Source: an uncultured Eubacteriales bacterium (lineage in GTDB: Bacteria > Bacillota > Clostridia > Oscillospirales > Oscillospiraceae). Taken from it: 5,766 bases of DNA. Every line of letters begins with the position of its first letter. Positions within the stretch are counted from its first letter, which is position 1. The notes under the pieces were generated by a model. That model made no database searches. It was not told the origin of the DNA and saw nothing but the letters and a program-made list of their open reading frames with translations. Positions 1 to 4,421 of the stretch are shown piece by piece. The position numbers and the translations under genes are program-made. The stretch spans positions 1-5,766 of the forward strand of contig USCO01000139.1 of the NCBI GenBank assembly GCA_900553135.1, in the 5' to 3' direction.

Positions 1-110
1 TAACCTATAAAACAGGATATTTCCCTGGAAATTTCTTTGCCGGGCGGGAACTTCTGTCTTTGCCCAACGTCAAAGAAATGAATACCATATTTGGGTGAGG
101 ATGTACATAC
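1..110 (+). promoter_or_regulatory. AT-rich leader upstream of ftsE with possible promoter boxes
   Basis: No gene is visible in these 110 bases. Two weak promoter-like arrangements can be seen. TTGCCC (60-65) and TACCAT (83-88) are separated by 17 nt, each matching four of six sigma-A consensus bases. If used, transcription would start near 95 and leave a leader of only about 16 nt. TATAAA (6-11) is a better -10 match, but its -35 would lie outside the window; that start would give a leader of about 90 nt containing the inverted repeat at 31-79. A small palindrome, ATTTCC-CT-GGAAAT (19-32), sits just downstream of TATAAA. The sequence GGTGAGG (94-100) is the likely ribosome binding site of ftsE, 10 nt before its ATG. 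That this is the operon promoter region is inference from position and composition. Confidence 0.35.
31..79. repeat. Perfect 9-bp inverted repeat upstream of ftsE
   Basis: ATTTCTTTG (31-39) and CAAAGAAAT (71-79) are exact reverse complements separated by 31 nt. Inside them, GGGC (42-45) and GCCC (62-65) could extend the pairing after a small internal loop. No T-tract follows the right arm, so it does not look like a terminator. It could be a folded RNA leader if transcription starts near position 18, or a pair of operator half-sites about 40 bp apart flanking the weak -35 box at 60-65. The pairing is seen directly; the function is unknown. Confidence 0.45.
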
Positions 111-800
111 ATGATACGGTTCATTGACGCTTATAAAGAATACGACAACGGAACCAAGGCTTTGAAGGGGATCAACATGCGCATTGACGACGGTGAGTTC
201 GTCTTTCTGGTGGGCCCCTCCGGTTCCGGAAAATCCACCATCATCAAGCTGATCACCGGTGAGATCGCCCTGACTCAGGGCAAGCTCATGGTCAACGGAT
301 ATAGTCTCAACAACATCAGCCCCCGCCAGGTGCCGCTGATGCGCCGGACCCTGGGCATTATTTTCCAGGATTTCCGTCTCATCGACAAGAAAACGGTGTA
401 CGAAAACCTGTCCTTTGCCATGCGGGCCATCGGGGCCTCCAACCGGGACCTGAAGCGGCGCATCCCCTATGTGCTGCAGCTGGTAGGCCTGGAGAAGAAG
501 GCCGACCGCTATCCCGGCCAGCTCTCCGGCGGCGAGCAGCAGCGTGTGGCCATTGCCCGTGCTCTGGTGAACAACCCCAACATGATCATCGCCGACGAGC
601 CCACGGGCAACCTGGACCCCAAGCGTTCTCTGGAGATCATGATGCTGCTGGAGCGCATCAACGAGCTGGGCACCACGGTGCTGGTGGTCACCCACGAGAA
701 AAATCTGGTCAACCGCTTTGCCAAGCGGGTGGTGGCCATTGAGGACGGACGTATCATCAACGACGAGACAGGCGGGTATTACAATGGCGAGAAAATTTGA
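111..800 (+). CDS. ftsE: FtsE, cell division ABC transporter ATP-binding protein
   Basis: FtsE (229 aa) is the cytoplasmic ATPase of the FtsEX complex. The complex is not a true transporter: it uses ATP hydrolysis to activate peptidoglycan hydrolases outside the membrane during division or elongation. All ABC ATPase motifs are present: Walker A GPSGSGKST (35-43), Q-loop IFQDFRL (84-90), signature LSGGEQQR (138-145), Walker B IIADEP (159-164, catalytic E163), D-loop NLDP (167-170) and switch H195. The FtsE-type IFQDFRL motif, the length and the following ftsX separate it from LolD/MacB-type ATPases. The ATG at 111 is preceded by GGTGAGG with a 10-nt gap; an ATG at 101 is in another frame and stops after eight codons. 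The last 17 nt overlap ftsX, which suggests translational coupling. Confidence 0.97.
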   Translation: MIRFIDAYKEYDNGTKALKGINMRIDDGEFVFLVGPSGSGKSTIIKLITGEIALTQGKLMVNGYSLNNISPRQVPLMRRTLGIIFQDFRLIDKKTVYENLSFAMRAIGASNRDLKRRIPYVLQLVGLEKKADRYPGQLSGGEQQRVAIARALVNNPNMIIADEPTGNLDPKRSLEIMMLLERINELGTTVLVVTHEKNLVNRFAKRVVAIEDGRIINDETGGYYNGEKI

Positions 801-1674
801 CGTAGGATATTATTGCAGCGAGGGCTTTCATTCCATTTTTACCCACGGGTTTATGTCCTTCGCGGCTGTTTGTATGATCGTGTGCTGTCTGCTCATCATG
901 GGCTCTTTCTCCCTGGTGGCAGTGAATTTGGACAACATGCTGGGCGACCTGGAGGCGGAAAACGAGTTTCTGGCCTACATCGACGACAGCTACACCGAGG
1001 ATGAGGCCCGTGCCCTCCAGCCCCAGATCGAGGCGGTGCCCAACGTGTCTGAGGTGACCTTCGTCACCCGGGCCGAGGCGCTGGACGACTTCCGGGCCGG
1101 CCGGGAGAGCAACGAGCTTTTGAACGACCTGCCCGACGAGGTGCTGCGGGACCGCTTCCGCATCCATGTGGAGGACATCGAGCAGCTCTCCACTACGGTG
1201 GACCAGGTGGAGCAGATCACCGGCGTGGCCGACGTGTCGGTGGCTCTGGAGATTGCCCAGGGCTTTGTCATGGTGCGCAACATCGCCACCGGCGTGGCCG
1301 TGGTGCTGGTGGGCATCCTGGCGGTGGTCTCGCTGTTCATCATCGCCAACACCATCAAGCTGGCCACCTTCTACCGCCGGGAGGAGATCGCCATTATGAA
1401 GATGTGCGGCGCTACCAACGCCTTTATCCGCTGGCCCTTCGTGGTGGAAGGCATGATCCTGGGCCTGACCGGTGCCGTGGTGGCCTTCTTCCTCCAGTGG
1501 GGCGTGTATGAGCTGGTGGCCCGGGCGGTCATCCAGTCCAACGGCCTGTCCCTGCTGACCATTCTGCCCTTTACCTCGCTGATTGTGGACATCCTGCCCG
1601 TATTCTGCGGTGCGGGCCTGCTCATCGGCGTGGTGGGCTCGGTACTGGCCATTCGCAAGTTCCTGCAAGTTTGA
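784..1674 (+). CDS. ftsX: FtsX, cell division membrane protein
   Basis: FtsX (296 aa) is the integral membrane partner of FtsE and passes the ATPase signal to an extracellular hydrolase. The layout fits the family: a short cytoplasmic N-terminus, TM1 at about 24-48, a large extracellular loop at about 49-165, then TM2 (about 167-190), TM3 (about 217-240) and TM4 (about 267-290). The loop between TM2 and TM3 holds the FtsX hallmark RREEIAIMKMCGATNAFIRW (198-217), expected to face FtsE. The large first loop is the part that binds coiled-coil hydrolases in studied species. I chose the ATG at 784, which gives the usual MARKF-like N-terminus; a start at 718 would add 22 residues encoded within ftsE. 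The start overlaps ftsE by 17 nt with only a weak site (AGGCGGG, 770-776), so coupling is likely. Cysteines 30, 34 and 35 cluster in TM1. Confidence 0.96.
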   Translation: MARKFDVGYYCSEGFHSIFTHGFMSFAAVCMIVCCLLIMGSFSLVAVNLDNMLGDLEAENEFLAYIDDSYTEDEARALQPQIEAVPNVSEVTFVTRAEALDDFRAGRESNELLNDLPDEVLRDRFRIHVEDIEQLSTTVDQVEQITGVADVSVALEIAQGFVMVRNIATGVAVVLVGILAVVSLFIIANTIKLATFYRREEIAIMKMCGATNAFIRWPFVVEGMILGLTGAVVAFFLQWGVYELVARAVIQSNGLSLLTILPFTSLIVDILPVFCGAGLLIGVVGSVLAIRKFLQV

Positions 1675-1696
1675 CCCAAGAGAAAGGAGCGGTGTC

Positions 1697-1795
1697 ATGA
1701 ACCCGAAGAAGCAGAAGATGATGATGAGTATTATGGCAGGCATCATGGTGGTGCTTATGCTTTTGCCCATTCTGGCCAACATTTTTGTGCACTGA
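1697..1795 (+). CDS. Small single-span membrane protein, 32 aa, unknown function
   Basis: This short gene has a strong ribosome binding site, AAAGGAG (1683-1689), 7 nt before an ATG. It sits 22 nt after ftsX and 16 nt before the M23 peptidase gene, so it fills the gap in the operon exactly. The product starts with a basic, methionine-rich tail (MNPKKQKMMM) followed by one hydrophobic helix (about residues 11-30) and ends in VH. This predicts a single-pass protein with the basic N-terminus inside; almost nothing would lie outside the membrane. It could be a small accessory subunit of FtsEX or a regulator of the hydrolase, but that is inference from position alone. I do not recognise a named family. 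The ribosome binding site, spacing and clean TM pattern make a real gene much likelier than chance. Confidence 0.8.
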   Translation: MNPKKQKMMMSIMAGIMVVLMLLPILANIFVH

Positions 1796-1811
1796 TCCGG
1801 GAGGCCAGGTC

Positions 1812-3050
1812 ATGAAACAGAAAAAGAAGACCCTTTGGAAGCGTATTTTTGCCGTGGTGCTGGCGGCGGCCCTGGTGCTGCCCCTGGCCCCGGACAGCCT
1901 GATCGTGCCGGTTTCCGCCGTGACCCAGGCGGAGATCGACAAGCTGAAGGATAACGCCAACGATCTGAAAAACCAGCAGAAGGAGCTGCAGAACCAGCTG
2001 AAGAGCATCCAGGCGGACAAGAGCAAGGCCCTGGAGCAGAAGTCCCTGCTGGAGCAGCAGATCAACGCCACCCAGGCGGAAATCGACAACATCAGCAGCC
2101 AGATCCAGAAGTACGACGAGCTCATCTCCCAGAAGCAGACCGAGCTGGCTCAGGCGGAAGAGGAGGAGAAGGCCCAGTACGAGCTGTTCTGCAAGCGGGT
2201 GCGGGCCATGGAGGAGCAGGGCGAGGTGTCCTACTGGTCCATTCTGTTCTCCTCCAGCGACTTTGCCGACCTGCTGGACAACGCTATGATGGTGGACGAG
2301 ATCATGGCCTATGACAACCAGGTCATGGACCAGCTCATCGCCATTCGGGAGCAGATCGCCCAGGATAAGGCGGATCTGGAGACCGCCCGTCAGGAGCAGC
2401 AGTCGGCCAAGGAGGAGCAGGAGGCGGCCAAGGCCAACCTGAAGTCCCAGGAGGCCGAGGTAGACGCCCTTATCTCCCAGATCAGCAGCCAGGAGGACCA
2501 GGTAGAGAAGGCCCACGCCCAGCTGCAGGCCGCCGCCGCCGCGGTGGACAAGGAGATCGCCGCCGCCGAGAAGGAGCTGGCCGCCCAGATCTCCAACGTG
2601 GTCAGCGAGTCGGGCTTTATGTGGCCCCTGTCCGGGTATAACACCCTGTCCTCGCTCTTTGGCAGCCGTGTCCACCCCGTCACCGGAAAGGCCAATAACC
2701 ACACCGGCATCGACATTCCCGCCCCCTCCGGCACGCCCATCAAGGCGGCCAAGAGCGGTGTGGTGACCACCTCTACTTACAACAGCTCTTACGGCAACTA
2801 CGTGGTGGTCAGCCACAGCGACGGCACCTCCACTCTGTACGCCCACATGGTCCGCCGCGGCGTGTCCAAGGGCCAGACCGTGTCCCAGGGCCAGACCATC
2901 GGCTACGTGGGTACCACCGGCTCTTCCACCGGCAACCACCTGCACTTTGAGGTGCGGGTCAACGGCGTGCGGAAAGACCCCGTCTCCTTCTTCCCGGATA
3001 TGACCCTGTACGCCACCTCCGGCGGCGTGAAAAAATTGCTCAGCCACTAA
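1812..3050 (+). CDS. Secreted coiled-coil M23 (LytM) peptidoglycan endopeptidase, probable FtsEX partner
   Basis: The 412-aa product has a Sec signal peptide: basic MKQKKKTLWKR, a hydrophobic core, and a likely cut after VSA (residue 36). Two long coiled-coil stretches (about 38-130 and 165-262) flank a hydrophobic segment, SYWSILFSSSDFADLL (140-155), like the hinge found in PcsB/CwlO/EnvC-type proteins. The M23 domain (about 270-395) keeps every expected active-site residue: zinc ligands H297 and D301 (HTGID) and H378 (HLH), with catalytic H345 (YAHM) and H376. It should therefore be an active zinc endopeptidase that cuts peptide cross-bridges or stems, unlike E. coli EnvC, whose LytM domain is degenerate. 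No LysM or SH3 wall-binding domain is present. The ATG at 1812 has GGGAGG 7 nt upstream; an in-frame TTG at 1785 lies within the previous gene. Being downstream of ftsEX suggests that FtsX recruits and activates it through the coiled coil. Confidence 0.92.
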   Translation: MKQKKKTLWKRIFAVVLAAALVLPLAPDSLIVPVSAVTQAEIDKLKDNANDLKNQQKELQNQLKSIQADKSKALEQKSLLEQQINATQAEIDNISSQIQKYDELISQKQTELAQAEEEEKAQYELFCKRVRAMEEQGEVSYWSILFSSSDFADLLDNAMMVDEIMAYDNQVMDQLIAIREQIAQDKADLETARQEQQSAKEEQEAAKANLKSQEAEVDALISQISSQEDQVEKAHAQLQAAAAAVDKEIAAAEKELAAQISNVVSESGFMWPLSGYNTLSSLFGSRVHPVTGKANNHTGIDIPAPSGTPIKAAKSGVVTTSTYNSSYGNYVVVSHSDGTSTLYAHMVRRGVSKGQTVSQGQTIGYVGTTGSSTGNHLHFEVRVNGVRKDPVSFFPDMTLYATSGGVKKLLSH

Positions 3051-3055
3051 AAAAT

Positions 3056-3098
3056 TCCCCTCTTGCCGCATAGAATGGCGGCAAGGGGGGATTCTTTT
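3056..3098 (+). terminator. Rho-independent terminator after the ftsEX operon
   Basis: Six bases after the peptidase stop codon, a 14-bp stem pairs 3056-3069 (TCCCCTCTTGCCGC) with 3078-3091 (GCGGCAAGGGGGGA) around an 8-nt loop, with a single G-U pair. TTCTTTT (3092-3098) follows as the T-tract, interrupted by one C. A short A-run precedes the stem. This is a strong intrinsic terminator for the ftsE to M23 transcript. Its 3' arm and T-tract also contain the apparent ribosome binding site and TTG start of the next gene. Confidence 0.9.
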
Positions 3099-3099
3099 G
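3084..3099 (+). promoter_or_regulatory. G-rich ribosome binding site inside the terminator, with TTG start
   Basis: The run AGGGGGG (3084-3090) in the terminator's 3' arm is the only purine-rich site before the next reading frame, and lies 6 nt before a TTG at 3097. In a transcript that reads through, folding of the hairpin would hide this site from ribosomes. Use of this site and start is inferred from spacing and from the conserved-looking protein sequence that begins here. Confidence 0.5.
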
Positions 3100-3777
3100 C
3101 TGTCTCGACTGGTATACGACGGGGAAGGGCGGGGCCGTCCACAGCGGGAGGAGCGGTACGGTTTGCCGTTGCTCCAGGCGCGGGTGCCCCAGACGGGCTG
3201 GCATGCCGGAGGGAGCCTGCGCCGGGCCGCCCGGGGCTTTCGCCGGGCGGGGGGAGGCAGGGTGCTGGTCCCGGAAGGGTTTTCAGCATGGCCCCTGCTG
3301 GAGCGGTACGGCCTGCGGCGGGTGGACCCGGTGCCGTTCCTTCGGGCCCACGCCGCGCCTTTAACCCTGGCCCTGCTGGCGCGCATGGGGGTGCCGCCCC
3401 AGCAGGCCTGCGTGGCCCTGCGGGGCAGGGAGGTGGACCGGAGCATGGTGCAGGCCGCCCAGATTCTGTGTCCCCAGGTGCGGGAGATCGCCGTCTCCGC
3501 CCCCGGGGGAGGGGAGCGGCTGGCCCGGTGGCTGCGGGAGGAATACGGCCTGCCTGTGCGGCCCGACGGGGAGGACGTGGACGCTGTGGTGCGCTTTCAT
3601 CCCGGCGCGGAGGAGGGGGGAAAAGGAACCCTTTCCCTCTTTGGCCCGCAGCCCGATTTGGCGGGGATTGAGGTCAGTGCGCCCACCCTGGAGGAGGGGG
3701 ACCGGAGGGACCTGGGACTGCTGTGTGCCCTGTGGGAGACGGAAAAACTTGGAAAGCGGCCGTTAGAATTTACTTGA
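3097..3777 (+). CDS. Conserved-looking hypothetical protein, possible alpha/beta fold
   Basis: I do not recognise this 226-aa product. It has no signal peptide or membrane helix, so it is probably cytoplasmic. Residues 104-154 alternate strand-like and helix-like stretches (ACVALRG, then a helix to about 126, EIAVSAPGGGERLARWLREE, then YGLPV). Together with RVLVPEG (55-61) and DAVVRFHPG (162-170), this hints at a Rossmann-like alpha/beta fold, at low confidence. ERYGL/EYGLPV-type segments recur at 19-24, 69-73 and 149-154. This frame looks more protein-like than the overlapping frame at 3063-3671, which is mostly Gly/Ala/Pro/Arg. The TTG at 3097 gives the most natural start; no ATG is available near the 5' end. 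Arg is mostly CGG and the gene is more G-rich than its neighbours, which suggests low expression. No separate promoter is visible, and its stop codon overlaps the greA promoter. Confidence 0.75.
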   Translation: MLSRLVYDGEGRGRPQREERYGLPLLQARVPQTGWHAGGSLRRAARGFRRAGGGRVLVPEGFSAWPLLERYGLRRVDPVPFLRAHAAPLTLALLARMGVPPQQACVALRGREVDRSMVQAAQILCPQVREIAVSAPGGGERLARWLREEYGLPVRPDGEDVDAVVRFHPGAEEGGKGTLSLFGPQPDLAGIEVSAPTLEEGDRRDLGLLCALWETEKLGKRPLEFT

Positions 3778-3802
3778 CAGGGGCTTTCAAAGTTACTATA
3801 AT
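3774..3802 (+). promoter_or_regulatory. Perfect consensus sigma-A promoter for greA-lysS
   Basis: TTGACA (3774-3779) and TATAAT (3797-3802) are separated by exactly 17 nt, a complete match to the vegetative promoter consensus. Transcription should start near 3809, giving a leader of about 90 nt before greA. The -35 box contains the TGA stop (3775-3777) of the preceding gene. The area also switches sharply from GC-rich to AT-rich, as expected for a promoter. Confidence 0.95.
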
Positions 3803-3899
3803 AACACACACTGTATCCTTATGCCCATTTCTATATTATAAATGTATATCACGGCAACGGAGCCAGGCTCCGACCGCAGCGAAAGGTGTGCGAAGTATC
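3803..3899 (+). other. greA 5' leader with small hairpin
   Basis: The leader of about 90 nt is AT-rich in its first half. It then has a 6-bp hairpin, CGGAGC-CAG-GCTCCG (3858-3872), ending 9 nt before the likely ribosome binding site AAAGGTG (3882-3888). The stem is short with a 3-nt loop and no T-tract follows, so it is not a terminator. The leader is too short for a T-box or lysine riboswitch and lacks T-box consensus pieces. Any regulatory role of the hairpin is speculative. Confidence 0.4.
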
Positions 3900-4376
3900 A
3901 TGGCGAAAGAATATAAACTGACTCCCCAGCGCCTGAAGGAGCTTCAGGAGGAGCTGAACTACCTGAAAACGGTTCGTGAGAAGGAAGTGGCCGAGCTCAT
4001 CAAAGAGGCCCGTTCCTTCGGCGACCTGAGCGAGAACAGCGAGTACGACGAGGCTAAGACCGAGCAGGGCAAGCTCTACTCCCGCATTGCCGAGGTGGAG
4101 AACATCCTGTCCAACTGCCTGGTCATCCAGGAGAACGAGGATGACGGCGCCGCCTATGTGCGCATCGGCTCCACCGTCACCGTGCTGGACAAGGAGTTCA
4201 ACGAGACCGAGGTCTACAAGATCGTGGGCTCTCAGGAGGCCGACCCCATGAACGGCGTCATCTCCGAGGACTCTCCCTTCGGCCGTGCTCTGCTGGGCAA
4301 GAACGTGGGAGACGACGTGGTAGTGGACGCCCCCGCCGGCAGCGTGGAGTACAAGCTGCTGAAGGTGGAGCGGTAA
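3900..4376 (+). CDS. greA: Transcription elongation factor GreA
   Basis: GreA (158 aa, the same length as the E. coli protein) binds the secondary channel of RNA polymerase and stimulates cleavage of backtracked RNA, rescuing stalled complexes. The N-terminal coiled coil (about 8-75) carries the tip motif GDLSENSEYDEAK (41-53) with the two key acidic residues D42 and E45. The C-terminal FKBP-like domain shows the family motif SPFGRALLGKNVGDDVVVDA (125-144). The ATG at 3900 gives the standard MAKEYKLT start. The frame stays open upstream to 3723, but that region is promoter and unknown-gene sequence. AAAGGTG (3882-3888) is the likely ribosome binding site, at a slightly long 11-nt spacing. It is expressed from the consensus promoter at 3774-3802 and is probably co-transcribed with lysS, a common arrangement in Clostridia. 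Confidence 0.97.
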   Translation: MAKEYKLTPQRLKELQEELNYLKTVREKEVAELIKEARSFGDLSENSEYDEAKTEQGKLYSRIAEVENILSNCLVIQENEDDGAAYVRIGSTVTVLDKEFNETEVYKIVGSQEADPMNGVISEDSPFGRALLGKNVGDDVVVDAPAGSVEYKLLKVER

Positions 4377-4421
4377 CAAACATTTTACCGGCCAGCCCGG
4401 AGAAAGATAGGAGTGGTCACA

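Noticed and set aside
101..127. Eight-codon ORF (MYIHDTVH) overlapping the ftsE start, possible leader peptide
   Set aside because: Its ATG directly abuts the GGTGAGG site with no usable spacing, and so short a frame arises easily by chance.
757..1782. 341-codon minus-strand open frame opposite ftsX
   Set aside because: His/Gln/Gly-rich antisense shadow of ftsX with no protein-like pattern.
1785..1811. Nine-codon upstream extension of the M23 protein from an in-frame TTG
   Set aside because: It overlaps the end of the 32-aa gene, has no ribosome binding site, and would place uncharged residues before an otherwise standard signal peptide; the ATG at 1812 has a well-placed GGGAGG.
1755..3446. 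563-codon open frame on the minus strand across the M23 gene and the unknown gene
   Set aside because: It crosses a terminator and two plus-strand genes and consists largely of Leu/Gly/Val/His-rich runs antisense to coiled-coil codons; a composition artefact.
3063..3671. Plus-strand open frame overlapping the unknown gene in another frame
   Set aside because: Its product is almost entirely Gly, Ala, Pro and Arg, typical of an off-frame reading of GC-rich DNA; the frame of 3097-3777 is far more protein-like.
3803..3899. T-box or lysine riboswitch controlling lysS
   Set aside because: The leader is only about 90 nt, lies before greA rather than lysS, and shows no T-box consensus or multi-helix riboswitch layout. 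The greA-lysS gap of 45 nt is too short for either.
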